Shown in pieces: positions 1 to 9,121 of a stretch of DNA of 58,800 nucleotides (positions within the stretch are counted from its first letter, which is position 1; each line of letters begins with the position of its first letter). Source of the stretch: Burkholderiales bacterium (GTDB lineage: Bacteria; Pseudomonadota; Gammaproteobacteria; Burkholderiales; Burkholderiaceae_C); contig JAPLPK010000029.1 in the NCBI GenBank assembly GCA_026400275.1, positions 1-58,800 of the forward strand, in the 5' to 3' direction. The notes below the pieces were generated by a model. The model did not search any database. It worked only from the letters and a program-made list of their open reading frames with translations, and had not been told where the DNA came from. A program made the translations under genes and the position numbers.

Positions 1-720
1 ATCTACGTGCTGGAAGTGAACCCGCGTGCATCCCGCACCGTGCCCTTTGTCAGCAAGGCCACCGGCATCCAGCTGGCCAAGGTGGCGGCGCGCTGCATGG
101 TCGGCCAGTCGCTGGACGCGCAGGGCATCTTCAAGGAAGTCACCCCGCCGTATTTCAGCGTCAAGGAAGCCGTGTTCCCCTTCGTCAAGTTCCCCGGTGT
201 GGACACGATTCTCGGCCCCGAGATGAAGTCCACCGGCGAGGTGATGGGGGTGGGCAAGACCTTCGGCGAAGCTTTTGTGAAGTCGCAAATCGGCGCGGGC
301 ACCAAGCTGCCGCGTTCCGGCAAGGCGTTTGTGTCGGTTAAAAACAACGATAAGGCGCGTGCCGTGGAAGTGGCGCGTGGATTGGCGGCCTTGGGCTTTG
401 ATTTGATCGCCACCAAGGGCACATCGGCGGCTTTCCAGGCTGCGGGTATTGCTTGCACCACGGTCAACAAGGTCACCGAAGGCCGCCCGAACATCGTGGA
501 CATGATCAAGAACAACGAGATTGCCTTGGTCATCAACACCGTGGAAGAGCGCCGCAACGCGATTGCCGATTCGCGCCACATCCGTACCTCCGCCTTGCTG
601 GCCCGCGTCACCACCTTCACCACCATTTTTGGTGCTGAAGCGGCGGTGGAAGGCATGCAGTACCTGGACGACCTGGATGTGATCTCGGTGCAGGAAATGC
701 ACGCTCAGCTAGGCGCCTAA
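1..720 (+). CDS. carB: Carbamoyl-phosphate synthase large subunit, C-terminal part (5' truncated by window edge)
   Basis: This is the last 239 residues of CarB, which makes carbamoyl phosphate from glutamine-derived ammonia, bicarbonate and ATP for arginine and pyrimidine synthesis. The frame is open from base 1. It begins in the second ATP-grasp half (VNPRASRTVPFVSKATG) and ends in the MGS-like allosteric domain, from about fragment residue 100 (KAFVSVKNNDKARAVEVA, then LIATKGTSAAFQAAGI), the site where UMP and ornithine act in E. coli. The full protein is usually about 1080 residues. greA follows 20 bp after the stop, the common carAB-greA arrangement, so they are probably co-transcribed. 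Confidence 0.95.
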   Translation: MYVLEVNPRASRTVPFVSKATGIQLAKVAARCMVGQSLDAQGIFKEVTPPYFSVKEAVFPFVKFPGVDTILGPEMKSTGEVMGVGKTFGEAFVKSQIGAGTKLPRSGKAFVSVKNNDKARAVEVARGLAALGFDLIATKGTSAAFQAAGIACTTVNKVTEGRPNIVDMIKNNEIALVINTVEERRNAIADSRHIRTSALLARVTTFTTIFGAEAAVEGMQYLDDLDVISVQEMHAQLGA

Positions 721-740
721 AGTAAAGATACAGGTTCACT

Positions 741-1217
741 ATGTCCACTCTCCCTATTACAAAGCGCGGTGCTGAGACACTCAAGGCCGAGTTGCACAAG
801 CTCAAGACGGTTGACCGTCCGTGGGTGATCAACGCCATTTCAGAAGCACGCGCCCAAGGTGACTTGAGCGAAAACGCCGAATACGAAGCCGCGAAAGACC
901 GTCAGGGCTTTATCGAAGGCCGTATCCAGGAGGTGGAGGGCAAGCTCTCCGCCGCGCAGATCATTGATCCTGCCGCACTGGATGCTGGTGGTCGTGTGGT
1001 GTTCGGTGCAACTGTTGATCTGGAAGACGAAGATTCTGGCCAGGCAGTGCAATACCAGATCGTTGGCGAAGACGAGGCCGACCTGAAGCTGGGCCGCATC
1101 AACGTGTCCAGCCCGATTGCCCGCGCCCTGATCGGCAAGGAAGTCGGTGATACCGCCGAGGTAAACGCGCCGGGTGGCCTGAAGCGTTACGAGGTGATGG
1201 CGGTCAGCTACATCTAA
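741..1217 (+). CDS. greA: Transcription elongation factor GreA
   Basis: GreA binds the secondary channel of RNA polymerase and stimulates cleavage of the RNA 3' end in backtracked complexes. The 158 residues match the family length exactly. The N-terminal coiled coil carries the hallmark [13 protein letters not shown] at about residues 38-50, with the acidic tip that places Mg2+ in the active site. The C-terminal FKBP-like domain ends with [14 protein letters not shown]. The ATG has only a weak CAGG upstream. It is probably read through from carB. Confidence 0.97.
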   Translation: MSTLPITKRGAETLKAELHKLKTVDRPWVINAISEARAQGDLSENAEYEAAKDRQGFIEGRIQEVEGKLSAAQIIDPAALDAGGRVVFGATVDLEDEDSGQAVQYQIVGEDEADLKLGRINVSSPIARALIGKEVGDTAEVNAPGGLKRYEVMAVSYI

Positions 1218-1225
1218 GCTAAGCC

Positions 1226-1639
1226 ATGCGCCAGCGTTTGCCTATTGGTTTGGCCGCCCTTTGGTGGGGCAGCCTGACCACGCTTGGCTTTATGGTCGTG
1301 CCGTTGCTGTTCATGGTGCTGCCGAGCCCTGCGATTGCGGGGAGTGCGGCCGCCAAGCTGTTCACGGCGCAAACCTGGCTATCCATGGCATGCACCCTGT
1401 TGCTGCTGTTGATTTCCAGGTCAAATGAGGCTCTTGCGCAGGCAAAGCATGCGCCTGTAGCTACTATTTTGATAGCATTTGGTTTGCTTGTTGCAGTGCT
1501 GGCGGAGTTTGCCGTGTCCCCGCACATCGTGGCGCGGGAGAACTTGAAGCTGTGGCATAGCCTGGGTACAGGCTTGTATTTGCTGCAGTGGCTGGCAGCG
1601 GGCGCGACACTCTGGAAGGTGTCGGCCCCGCAGACCTAG
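1226..1639 (+). CDS. DUF4149 family integral membrane protein
   Basis: A 137-residue membrane protein of the DUF4149 type, function unknown. I see four hydrophobic segments: about residues 7-30 (ALWWGSLTTLGFMVVPLLFM), 45-63, 80-97 and 112-130. It starts 8 bp after greA and is probably its last operon partner. The stretch around residues 68-84 (NEALAQAKHAPVATILIA) is encoded by a copy of the dispersed repeat (1426-1477), so part of the loop and third membrane segment is repeat-derived. The TAG stop lies in a hairpin shared with the convergent yhbY gene. Confidence 0.85.
   Translation: MRQRLPIGLAALWWGSLTTLGFMVVPLLFMVLPSPAIAGSAAAKLFTAQTWLSMACTLLLLLISRSNEALAQAKHAPVATILIAFGLLVAVLAEFAVSPHIVARENLKLWHSLGTGLYLLQWLAAGATLWKVSAPQT
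1426..1477 (-). repeat. Dispersed repeat copy inside the DUF4149 gene
   Basis: Read on the minus strand this gives TGCTATCAAAATAGTAGCTA, then CGCATGCTTTGCCTGCGC and AAGAGCC, the same layout as the intergenic copies: a TGCTAT head, a TAGCT block, then GCGC half-sites around a short loop. It is in frame and adds no stop. Confidence 0.7.
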
Positions 1640-1649
1640 ATCAGGTCTG
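1631..1649. terminator. Bidirectional hairpin between convergent DUF4149 gene and yhbY
   Basis: CAGACCT, five bases, AGGTCTG form a perfect 7-bp stem. The stop of the DUF4149 gene (TAG, 1637-1639) and that of yhbY (1641-1643, complement) both lie within it. On the plus strand GCTGCGCTTTTTG follows, giving a modest T-run. Probably a shared terminator. Confidence 0.55.
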
Positions 1650-2123
1650 GCTGCGCTTTTTGAGGCTGGTTTTGGGCTTTGGCTTGGCGCGTTTCACGGT
1701 GCCACCAGCCGTCAGGCGCTGGTTGCCCAGAACCCGCAAAGTTTTTACTTCAGGACGCTGACCACCACGCGTGCTATGTTTCAGCACCTTGAAATCGCGC
1801 GGACCGGGCATGCGGTCTTCGTCGATCTTGCGTTCCTTGGTGATTTCCGGCTGCGGGCGCCAGAGTACCAGCAGTTTGCCGATATGCTGAATCGGGGCTG
1901 CGCCTAGTTCGTCCGCCAGAGTTTGGTACATGGTTTCGCGGGCGACGCGGTCGTCCGAGAAAATACGTACCTTGATCAGGCCGTGTGCGTTCAGCGCCAG
2001 GTTGACTTCTTTGATGACAGCGGGGGTCAAGCCGTCGCTGCCAACCATCACCACCGGGTTTAAATGGTGGGCTTCAGCGCGATGAACCTTGCGCTGGGCA
2101 GGGGTAAGTTGTATTTGAGACAT
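1641..2123 (-). CDS. yhbY: YhbY family RNA-binding protein (CRM domain)
   Basis: A 160-residue protein with an N-terminal CRS1-YhbY (CRM) domain. [20 protein letters not shown] opens the domain, followed by [29 protein letters not shown], the signature helix-strand, and the KLLVLWRP end. E. coli YhbY associates with pre-50S ribosomes. The tail after about residue 95 is basic ([16 protein letters not shown]), typical of the betaproteobacterial form. I chose ATG at 2123 (MSQIQLT). The open frame runs further upstream, but that part lies antisense to rlmE. It is divergent from rlmE, with only 21 bp between the two start codons. Confidence 0.93.
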   Translation of the reverse strand: MSQIQLTPAQRKVHRAEAHHLNPVVMVGSDGLTPAVIKEVNLALNAHGLIKVRIFSDDRVARETMYQTLADELGAAPIQHIGKLLVLWRPQPEITKERKIDEDRMPGPRDFKVLKHSTRGGQRPEVKTLRVLGNQRLTAGGTVKRAKPKPKTSLKKRSQT

Positions 2124-2144
2124 GTGCGTATTATCAAGGCCAAG

Positions 2145-2834
2145 ATGAAAGTTAAAACACAAAGTAAAAAAGTCAACAAGGCTTGGTTGAACGATCACGT
2201 CAACGACCCCTATGTAATTTTGGCCAAAAGAGAGGGGTACCGTGCCCGCGCGGCTTATAAATTGAAGGAAATTGACGAGGCCTTTCAGTTGATCAAGCCC
2301 GGACATGTAGTGGTCGATCTGGGTTCCAGTCCTGGTGCCTGGAGCCAGTACGTGCGGCGCAAGCTGTCGCCCAAGACGGCGGTGGGTGGTGGTGCTGCGG
2401 TGGGTGAGCTCAACGGCAGCATCATTGCCATCGACCTGTTGCCCATGGAGCCTATCGAAGGCGTGGTGTTTTTCCAGGGCGATTTTTGCGAGCAGGGCAT
2501 GCTGGACAAGCTGGCCACGGAGTTGGGCGGACGTCTGGCGGATGTCGTCGTTTCTGATATGGCGCCCAATCTGTCGGGTATCCATTCGGCGGATGCGGCC
2601 CGAGTCGAGGGTTTGGTGGAGTTAGCCGTGGATTTTTGCCAAAGCCATTTGAAACCCCAGGGTGCTTTGGTGGTGAAGTTGTTCCATGGTGGTGCCTACG
2701 ATCCGCTGGTGAAGCTGTTCAAGCAGTCGTTCCATACGGTGAAACCCATGAAGCCCAAGGCTTCGCGGGACAAGTCTACGGAGACGTTCCTGGTAGGTCT
2801 GGGCTTGAAATCAGTGGCCAAAACCCAGCAGTAG
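2145..2834 (+). CDS. rlmE: 23S rRNA (uridine-2'-O)-methyltransferase RlmE (FtsJ/RrmJ)
   Basis: RlmE methylates the 2'-OH of U2552 in the 23S rRNA A-loop using S-adenosylmethionine, a late step of 50S assembly. The 229-residue protein has the SAM motif [14 protein letters not shown] and the catalytic K-D-K-E elements: Lys in [16 protein letters not shown], Asp in [11 protein letters not shown], Lys in [10 protein letters not shown] and Glu in [11 protein letters not shown] loop rich in Gly ([13 protein letters not shown]) sits after motif I. The start MKVKTQSKK at 2145 was chosen over upstream in-frame codons. The next gene is ftsH, as in many proteobacteria where the pair is heat-shock controlled. 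Confidence 0.95.
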   Translation: MKVKTQSKKVNKAWLNDHVNDPYVILAKREGYRARAAYKLKEIDEAFQLIKPGHVVVDLGSSPGAWSQYVRRKLSPKTAVGGGAAVGELNGSIIAIDLLPMEPIEGVVFFQGDFCEQGMLDKLATELGGRLADVVVSDMAPNLSGIHSADAARVEGLVELAVDFCQSHLKPQGALVVKLFHGGAYDPLVKLFKQSFHTVKPMKPKASRDKSTETFLVGLGLKSVAKTQQ

Positions 2835-2991
2835 TTTCGTAACAGTTCCGTAACAGCTCGGTGAATTGCCTGGTTATGCCGTTAAACCCTTGTTACGCCT
2901 ATGGCTGCCATAGTCAAGATATACGGTGCGTGGCCTTGAAACGCCTAAAATAGTACGCACTTACGTTGAAGTCTTTCTACCGGAGCCTTGC

Positions 2992-4914
2992 TTGAAAAAT
3001 CCGTGGTTTTCCAAAATTGCCGTCTGGCTCGTCATTGCGATGGTGCTATTCACGGTTTTCAAACAGTTCGACACCCGCGCCAGCGTGGGGTCTGGCTATC
3101 TTGGCTATTCCGAGTTTCTGGATGAAGTGCGTAACAAGCACATCAAGACAGCAACCATCCAGGAAGGCCAGGGCGGTACCGAGATCGTGGCCATCACCAA
3201 TGATGACCGCCGTATCCGCACCAATGCCACCTATCTGGACCGTGGCCTGGTTGGCGACCTGATCGCCAACAACGTCAAATTCGACGTCAAGCCGCGTGAA
3301 GAGGGCTCCTTGCTCACCACGCTACTGGTCAGCTGGGGCCCCATGCTGCTGTTGATCGGCGTCTGGGTGTACTTCATGCGCCAGATGCAAGGCGGTGGCA
3401 AGGGTGGAGCATTTAGCTTCGGCAAGAGCAAGGCCCGCATGCTGGACGAGAACAACAACGTCGTCACCTTTGCCGACGTGGCGGGTTGCGACGAGGCCAA
3501 GGAAGAAGTCAAGGAAGTCGTGGACTTCTTGAAAGACCCGGCCAAATTCCAGAAGCTGGGCGGCCGCATTCCCCGTGGCCTGCTTTTGGTCGGCCCTCCC
3601 GGTACCGGCAAGACGCTGCTGGCCAAGGGCATCGCAGGCGAAGCCAAGGTGCCTTTCTTCTCGATTTCTGGCTCTGATTTCGTTGAAATGTTCGTCGGCG
3701 TGGGCGCGGCCCGTGTTCGCGACATGTTCGAAAATGCCAAAAAGAACGCACCTTGCATTATCTTTATCGATGAAATCGATGCCGTTGGCCGCCAACGTGG
3801 TGCCGGCTTGGGTGGTGGTAACGACGAGCGCGAACAAACCCTGAACCAGATGCTGGTCGAGATGGACGGTTTCGAAACCAATCTCGGCGTGATCGTGGTC
3901 GCTGCCACCAACCGCCCTGACATTCTGGATGCAGCCTTGCTGCGCCCAGGCCGTTTTGACCGCCAGGTCTATGTGACTTTGCCGGACATCCGTGGCCGCG
4001 AGCAGATCCTGCATGTGCACATGCGCAAAGTCCCGGTCAGCCAGGACGTGAATGCCAGCATCATTGCTCGCGGTACGCCCGGAATGTCGGGAGCCGATTT
4101 GGCAAACCTGTGTAATGAAGCTGCGCTGATGGCGGCCCGTCGAAATGCTCGCGTGGTGGAAATGCAGGACTTCGAGAAGGCCAAGGACAAGATCCTGATG
4201 GGCCCGGAACGCAAGAGCATGGTCATGCCCGAGGAAGAGCGCCGCAACACGGCCTACCACGAGTCTGGCCACGCGCTGATCGGCAAGCTCTTGCCCAAGT
4301 GCGACCCGGTGCACAAGGTTACTGTCATCCCCCGTGGCCGCGCCCTGGGCGTGACCATGAGTCTGCCAGCCCAAGACCGTTACAGCTACGACAGTGAATA
4401 TATGCTGAGCCAAATCAGCATGCTGTTTGGTGGCCGTATCGCCGAAGAAGTGTTCATGAACCAGATGACCACCGGCGCCAGCAACGATTTCGAGCGTGCT
4501 ACCTCCATTGCCCGCGATATGGTGACCCGCTACGGCATGACTGATGCACTAGGCCCGATGGTGTATGCCGAAAACGAAGGCGAAGTGTTCCTGGGCCGCT
4601 CGGTGACTAAGACCACCAATATGAGCGAACAGACGATGCAGAAGGTGGACAGTGAAGTTCGCCGCATCATCGACCAGCAGTACTCCTTGGCGCGCAAGCT
4701 GATCGAAGAGAACAGCGACAAAATGCACGCCATGGCCAAGGCCTTACTGGAATGGGAAACCATCGACATCGACCAGATTGATGACATCATGGCCGGTCGT
4801 GAGCCACGCCCCCCCAAAGACTGGACGCCGCGCACACCAACCGGTGGCGGCAGCAATGGTGGCAGCGGCGGAGCACCTGCCGTTTCTACCGACCCAGCAC
4901 CTACCGCAGCCTGA
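2992..4914 (+). CDS. ftsH: ATP-dependent zinc metalloprotease FtsH
   Basis: A membrane-anchored AAA+ protease that degrades misfolded membrane proteins and unstable regulators. It is 640 residues long. The order is: first membrane segment near residues 8-22 ([15 protein letters not shown]), a periplasmic domain, a second membrane segment near 104-125, Walker A GPPGTGKT near 200, Walker B IIFIDEID, a second region of homology ([19 protein letters not shown]), and the zinc motif HESGH near 423. The tail is Gly/Ser-rich. I chose TTG at 2992 ([13 protein letters not shown]) because CGGAG lies 7 bp upstream and the family starts there; 22 residues upstream are also open. A strong terminator follows. 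Confidence 0.97.
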   Translation: MKNPWFSKIAVWLVIAMVLFTVFKQFDTRASVGSGYLGYSEFLDEVRNKHIKTATIQEGQGGTEIVAITNDDRRIRTNATYLDRGLVGDLIANNVKFDVKPREEGSLLTTLLVSWGPMLLLIGVWVYFMRQMQGGGKGGAFSFGKSKARMLDENNNVVTFADVAGCDEAKEEVKEVVDFLKDPAKFQKLGGRIPRGLLLVGPPGTGKTLLAKGIAGEAKVPFFSISGSDFVEMFVGVGAARVRDMFENAKKNAPCIIFIDEIDAVGRQRGAGLGGGNDEREQTLNQMLVEMDGFETNLGVIVVAATNRPDILDAALLRPGRFDRQVYVTLPDIRGREQILHVHMRKVPVSQDVNASIIARGTPGMSGADLANLCNEAALMAARRNARVVEMQDFEKAKDKILMGPERKSMVMPEEERRNTAYHESGHALIGKLLPKCDPVHKVTVIPRGRALGVTMSLPAQDRYSYDSEYMLSQISMLFGGRIAEEVFMNQMTTGASNDFERATSIARDMVTRYGMTDALGPMVYAENEGEVFLGRSVTKTTNMSEQTMQKVDSEVRRIIDQQYSLARKLIEENSDKMHAMAKALLEWETIDIDQIDDIMAGREPRPPKDWTPRTPTGGGSNGGSGGAPAVSTDPAPTAA

Positions 4915-4928
4915 GCGCTGCGCCTGTT

Positions 4929-4956
4929 GAAAAGGGCCCTCTGAGGGCCCTTTTTC
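4929..4956 (+). terminator. Rho-independent terminator after ftsH
   Basis: AAAAGGGCCCTC, a short loop, GAGGGCCCTTTTT: an 11-12 bp GC-rich stem followed by a T-run, 15 bp after the ftsH stop. folP must therefore have its own promoter or depend on readthrough. Confidence 0.9.
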
Positions 4957-4992
4957 TGTTTTTGAAATAGTCCCTCTCGGTATTCAACGGTC

Positions 4993-5853
4993 ATGTATTG
5001 GCAAACGTCCCGCCTCCAGATCCATTTGGACCAGCCCCAGGTCATGGGCATCGTCAACGTCACCCCTGATTCGTTTTCAGACGGAGGCCAGCATGCTGCC
5101 ACCTCGGCTGCTTTGGCGCATTGTGAGCAGTTGCTGCGCGACGGGGCCCAGATTCTGGACCTAGGCGCGGAGTCCACCCGCCCCGGCGCGCAGCCGGTAC
5201 CGGTAGAGCAGGAGCTGGCTCGTTTGCTGCCGGTATTGCGTGCGGCAGCCACCTTGGGTGTACCGATTTCGGTAGATACCTACAAGCCGCAGGTCATGCA
5301 GGCCGCGCTGGATGCTGGAGCGGACATCATCAACGACATCTGGGCGCTGCGCTGGACGGACCCTGCCGCACCGCAGTATCGAGGTCCCGACATCGTAGCC
5401 AGCCACCCGGCATGCGGTGTCTGCCTGATGCATATGCACCGCGAACCTTTGACCATGCAGACCGCCCCCATGCAAGGCGACGTAGTACAACAAGTGCTAT
5501 TATTTTTGCAGCATTCTGCGCAGGTTTTATCTGCGCTGGGGGTTGAAAAGGCTCGTATTACACTCGACCCTGGTGTTGGCTTTGGTAAAACTGTGGAGCA
5601 GAACTTTGCCTTGCTGGCGCGCCAGTCTGAACTGCTGGCATTGGACTATCCGCTATTGGTGGGCTGGTCCCGCAAATCTTCTTTGGCCCAGATGGGCGCC
5701 GGTGGCGGGGCTTTAGCGCCGCAGGAGCGGTTGGTGCCCAGCGTGGCTGCTGCTTTGCTGGCGGTGGAGCGTGGGGCCCACATCGTGCGCGTGCACGACG
5801 TGGCCCAGACGGTACAGGCACTCAAGGTCTGGCGGGCGGCAAGTGCTGGCTGA
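4993..5853 (+). CDS. folP: Dihydropteroate synthase
   Basis: FolP condenses p-aminobenzoate with hydroxymethyl-dihydropterin diphosphate to give dihydropteroate (folate pathway; the sulfonamide target). It has 286 residues and a TIM-barrel signature: MGIVNVTPDSFSDGG at about 18-32, LDLGAESTRPGA, VSVDTYKP, INDIWALR and LDPGVGFGKT. The C-terminal GWSRKSSL and HIVRVHDV are also present. The helix around residues 168-184 (VLLFLQHSAQVLSALG) is encoded by a near-consensus copy of the dispersed repeat, yet the protein keeps normal length. glmM follows in the same direction, the usual folP-glmM pair. Confidence 0.95.
   Translation: MYWQTSRLQIHLDQPQVMGIVNVTPDSFSDGGQHAATSAALAHCEQLLRDGAQILDLGAESTRPGAQPVPVEQELARLLPVLRAAATLGVPISVDTYKPQVMQAALDAGADIINDIWALRWTDPAAPQYRGPDIVASHPACGVCLMHMHREPLTMQTAPMQGDVVQQVLLFLQHSAQVLSALGVEKARITLDPGVGFGKTVEQNFALLARQSELLALDYPLLVGWSRKSSLAQMGAGGGALAPQERLVPSVAAALLAVERGAHIVRVHDVAQTVQALKVWRAASAG
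5494..5543 (+). repeat. Dispersed repeat copy in frame inside folP
   Basis: Contains GTGCTATTATTTTTGCAGC, then TTCTGCGCAGGTTTTATC and TGCGCTGGGGGT. By eye this matches the intergenic copies (for example that at 26945) at most positions, including the core GCGCAGGTTTTAT. The frame stays open and lies in a surface helix. Confidence 0.7.
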
Positions 5854-5919
5854 AACGGCTATTAGAAAACTAGCAAAACTGCGATGTAATCGCACGCATT
5901 TCATAAGAACAGGAAAAAA

Positions 5920-7215
5920 ATGACCCGTACCTATTTCGGCACTGACGGCATTCGAGGAACCGTCGGCCAGGCTCCCATTACCCCTGATTTTGTACTGCGC
6001 CTGGCCCATGCTGTGGGGCGTGTGCTGAAGCAGACCGAGGCCCGCCCTACCGTGTTGATCGGCAAGGACACCCGTATCTCCGGTTACATGCTGGAGAGTG
6101 CGCTTGAGTCCGGCTTCAACTCTGCCGGCGTGGATGTGGTCTTGCTGGGCCCACTGCCAACGCCCGGCGTGGCCTACCTGACGAGGGCGCAGCGCGCCAG
6201 CCTGGGCGTGGTCATCAGCGCCAGCCACAACCCGTTCCCAGACAACGGCATCAAGTTCTTCAGCGCCGAAGGTACCAAGCTGCCCGATGCCTGGGAAATG
6301 GCGGTCGAGGAGGCCTTGGATAAACCTCCGGTGTGGGCCGATTCCGCCTCGCTGGGTAAGACGCGCCGCCTGGAAGATGCCGCTGGCCGATATATCGAAT
6401 TCTGCAAAAGCACTTTCTCCAATGCGTTGACGCTGAAAGGCATTCGCATTGTGGTGGATGCCGCCCATGGCGCGGCGTACCACATTGCGCCCAAGGTGTT
6501 TCATGAGCTGGGCGCCGAAGTCATTGCCATCGGCTGCGCACCGGATGGCCTGAACATCAACTACAAGGTGGGTGCAACCCACCCCCAAGCCCTGGTAGAG
6601 GCCGTCAAAGCCCACCAGGCCCACTTTGGCGTGGCCTTGGATGGCGATGCCGACCGTCTGCAAATGGTGGACAGCCAGGGCCGGCTGTTCAATGGCGACG
6701 AGATCCTGTACCTGATGGTGAAAGAGCGGCTGTCGCGGGGCGGCAAAGCCGGCAGCAAGCGCGCGGGCGATGCCGTGCCCGGCGTGGTCGGCACCTTGAT
6801 GACCAATATGGCGGTGGAGCTGGCTTTGCAGGAACAGGGCGTGGAACTGGTGCGCGCCAAGGTGGGCGACCGCTATGTGTTGGAAGAACTGGAAAAACGC
6901 GGCTGGCTGCTGGGCGGAGAAGGCTCCGGCCATCTGCTGGCGCTGGACAAGCACACCACGGGCGACGGCCTGGTCAGCGCGCTGCAAGTGCTGCAAGCCT
7001 GCGTGCGTGCCGGCCAAAGCCTGTCCGAACTTTTAGCAGACCTGACGCTGTTTCCGCAAACCCTGGTTAATGTGCGTCTGCAGCCTGGCCAGGACTGGAA
7101 ACGCGTGCTGATACGTGCCAGCGGCACGGAGCCCCTGGTGCGTGTCATGGTGGAAGCCCGCGACGCGCAGCAGGCCCAGGCCTACGCGGAGCGGATCGCA
7201 GCGACCCTGCGCTGA
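5920..7215 (+). CDS. glmM: Phosphoglucosamine mutase, with a short internal deletion near the C-terminus
   Basis: GlmM converts glucosamine-6-phosphate to glucosamine-1-phosphate for UDP-GlcNAc and peptidoglycan synthesis; it is essential in E. coli. The phosphoserine loop [12 protein letters not shown] (about residue 100), metal loop ALDGDADRL (about 240), sugar loop GGEGSGH and phosphate-binding [14 protein letters not shown] are all intact. The protein has 431 residues against about 445 usually. The shortfall is local: QPGQDWK runs straight into [11 protein letters not shown], where relatives have about 18 more residues ending in an ELGxxG-type turn. The frame is kept. Activity is likely but uncertain. 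It follows folP by 66 bp. Confidence 0.94.
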   Translation: MTRTYFGTDGIRGTVGQAPITPDFVLRLAHAVGRVLKQTEARPTVLIGKDTRISGYMLESALESGFNSAGVDVVLLGPLPTPGVAYLTRAQRASLGVVISASHNPFPDNGIKFFSAEGTKLPDAWEMAVEEALDKPPVWADSASLGKTRRLEDAAGRYIEFCKSTFSNALTLKGIRIVVDAAHGAAYHIAPKVFHELGAEVIAIGCAPDGLNINYKVGATHPQALVEAVKAHQAHFGVALDGDADRLQMVDSQGRLFNGDEILYLMVKERLSRGGKAGSKRAGDAVPGVVGTLMTNMAVELALQEQGVELVRAKVGDRYVLEELEKRGWLLGGEGSGHLLALDKHTTGDGLVSALQVLQACVRAGQSLSELLADLTLFPQTLVNVRLQPGQDWKRVLIRASGTEPLVRVMVEARDAQQAQAYAERIAATLR

Positions 7216-7230
7216 GTCTCCATGCCTTAG

Positions 7231-7259
7231 AAGAAGGGTCGTCGTCTGGCGGCCCTTCG
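7231..7259 (+). terminator. Possible weak terminator after glmM
   Basis: GAAGGG pairs with CCCTTC (7233-7238 with 7253-7258), with further weak pairs inside, 18 bp after the glmM stop. There is no T-run worth the name, so it may only be a stabilising stem. Confidence 0.3.
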
Positions 7260-7379
7260 TGTTTAGTCCCGTCGGCGCCCGCGTCAGATGTATCAGTTGT
7301 AATGTCACGCCGGCGCCATAAAACCTACACGGTGCTGTCATGACGCTCTTTCAGACTCTCCTCAACACAGGAGAAGTCC

Positions 7380-8231
7380 ATGAAAGAACTGCCTACCCCC
7401 ACCTTTGCGCTCTCGCCGTTGACGCCCGCGTCTTTGCTTCGGGGGTCGCTTCATCGACCCTCAGAACGGCTGGAAACACCGGGCAGCCGTGCGGATGCGC
7501 AGCCTGGGGCGGGGATCGTGGTTTCCTGGGCGCGGCAGCAGGATGAAGTCCGCGAAGCCCAACGCCTGAGGTACCAGGTTTTCGCGGTGGAAATGGGCGC
7601 ACGCCTGTCCAGCCGCGTACCGGGCCACGACGTGGACCTGTTCGATGACTTCTGCGAGCATTTGTTGGTGCGGGATTTGGCCACGCAGGAGGTCATCGGC
7701 ACCTACCGCGTGCTGACTCCGGTACAGGCCAAGCGCGTGGGCAGCACCTACAGCGACACTGAATTTGACCTGGTACGCCTGCGCAGCCTGCGCAGCCGCA
7801 TGGTGGAGCTGGGCCGCAGCTGCGTGCACCCCGCGCACCGCCACGGTGGCGTGATCCTGGCGCTGTGGGGCGCCTTGGCCGAGTTCATGCAGCGCAACCA
7901 GCTTGACACCATGGTGGGCTGCGCCAGCATCCCCATGCTGCACAACGGCCTGGTCAGTGGCGATGCGGCAGCCAGCATCTGGCGCCAGTTGCAGGCCAGC
8001 CATATGGCACCGATTGAATACCATGTGCAGCCCCGCTTGCCGCTGCCTTTGCACCAGTTCGACGGCAGCCTGGACATCGAGCCGCCGGCTCTGATCCGCG
8101 GCTACCTGCGCTTGGGCGCCAAGGTGCTGGGCGCCCCGGCCTGGGACCCAGACTTCAACACCGCCGACCTGCCCATGTTGATGCGCGTAGCCGACCTGCC
8201 TGGCCGTTATCGCAAGCAGTTCAAGGGATAA
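7380..8231 (+). CDS. GNAT-fold acyltransferase, OlsB / acyl-homoserine-lactone-synthase-like
   Basis: A 283-residue protein of the superfamily that includes ornithine-lipid N-acyltransferase OlsB. The first 45 residues look disordered. The core has EVREAQRLRYQVFAVEMGA, then HLLVRDLATQEVIGTYRVLT, VELGRSCVHPAHRHGGVI (the conserved ELGR-S-V-P motif) and GCASIPM. The family moves a fatty-acyl group from acyl-ACP to an amine. No lysophosphatidate acyltransferase (OlsA) gene lies next to it, so an ornithine-lipid role is inference. It stands alone between glmM and the convergent scpA. The start has AGGAG 7 bp upstream. Confidence 0.75.
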   Translation: MKELPTPTFALSPLTPASLLRGSLHRPSERLETPGSRADAQPGAGIVVSWARQQDEVREAQRLRYQVFAVEMGARLSSRVPGHDVDLFDDFCEHLLVRDLATQEVIGTYRVLTPVQAKRVGSTYSDTEFDLVRLRSLRSRMVELGRSCVHPAHRHGGVILALWGALAEFMQRNQLDTMVGCASIPMLHNGLVSGDAAASIWRQLQASHMAPIEYHVQPRLPLPLHQFDGSLDIEPPALIRGYLRLGAKVLGAPAWDPDFNTADLPMLMRVADLPGRYRKQFKG

Positions 8232-8256
8232 CTGAGTGCCGGCCAAGCGCCGGCGG

Positions 8257-9120
8257 CTAGACCGGGGAATACGCTAGGCGCACGTAGATTGGCGCAAAGG
8301 CCTCGGCCTGGACGATTTCCACCAGGGTCTCCTTGCCCAGCTCCAGCAGGGCGATGAAGGTCACCACCAGCACCGACATGCCCTTGGCGGGGTCGAATAG
8401 TTCTTCAAACTCGACGAACTTGCGGCCCTGCAGCACCTTCAGCACAAAGCTCATGTGCTCGCGCACCGACAGCTCCTCGCGGCTGATCTTGTGGTGCTGC
8501 ACCAGCTTCGCCCGGCGCAGAATGTCGCGCCAAGCCTCTTGCAGATCGGCGATATGGACCTCAGGCAGGCGGGGCTGCAGCGCCTGTTCGATGTAGACCT
8601 GGGCCTTCAGGAAGTCGCGGCCGAACTGCGGCAGGGCGTTGAGCCGGGCGGCGGCCAGTTTGATCTGCTCGTACTCCAGCAGGCGGCGCACCAAGGCGGC
8701 ACGCGGGTCTTCAGCCTCTTCACCCTCGGCCACCTTCTTGGGCGGCAGCAGCATGCGCGACTTGATCTCGATCAGCATGGCCGCCATCAGCAGGTAGTCG
8801 GCCGCCAGCTCCAGGTTGCGACTGCGGATCTCGTCCACATAGGCCAGGTACTGGCGCGTCAGCGGCGCCATGGGGATATCGAGGATGTTGAAGTTCTGCT
8901 TGCGTATCAGGTAGAGCAGCAAGTCCAGCGGCCCCTCGAAGGCCTCCAGAAACACCTCTAGCGCGTCCGGTGGGATGTACAGGTCCAGCGGCATGGCGAA
9001 CAGTGGCTCGCCGTACAGGCGTGCCAAAGCCACCTGGTCAACGACCTCGGGCATGCTGTCCAGGGCTGCAGCACTGCCAGCGGGCAATGCGTCCGCGTGG
9101 GCGGGCTTGGCGGATGCCAT
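8257..9120 (-). CDS. scpA: Segregation and condensation protein A
   Basis: ScpA is the kleisin subunit that joins SMC and ScpB in the chromosome-condensing complex. It has 287 residues. After a 45-residue N-terminal extension comes the signature FEGPLDLLLYLIRKQNFNI (about 63-81), then IEIKSRMLLPP, and a C-terminal winged-helix part (GMSVLVVTFIALLELGKETL) that contacts the SMC head. It is downstream of the DUF3460 gene on the same strand, with a repeat copy between them. The convergent acyltransferase gene ends 25 bp away. scpB is not in the window. Confidence 0.93.
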   Translation of the reverse strand: MASAKPAHADALPAGSAAALDSMPEVVDQVALARLYGEPLFAMPLDLYIPPDALEVFLEAFEGPLDLLLYLIRKQNFNILDIPMAPLTRQYLAYVDEIRSRNLELAADYLLMAAMLIEIKSRMLLPPKKVAEGEEAEDPRAALVRRLLEYEQIKLAAARLNALPQFGRDFLKAQVYIEQALQPRLPEVHIADLQEAWRDILRRAKLVQHHKISREELSVREHMSFVLKVLQGRKFVEFEELFDPAKGMSVLVVTFIALLELGKETLVEIVQAEAFAPIYVRLAYSPV

Positions 9121-9121
9121 T

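Noticed and set aside
1641-2585. yhbY as a 314-residue protein
   Set aside because: The upstream half is antisense to rlmE and has no domain; [12 protein letters not shown] at 2123 is the family start.
2835-2991. A heat-shock promoter before ftsH
   Set aside because: TTGAAA (2937) and GTAACAG direct repeats are present, but no matching -10 at a proper spacing could be found.
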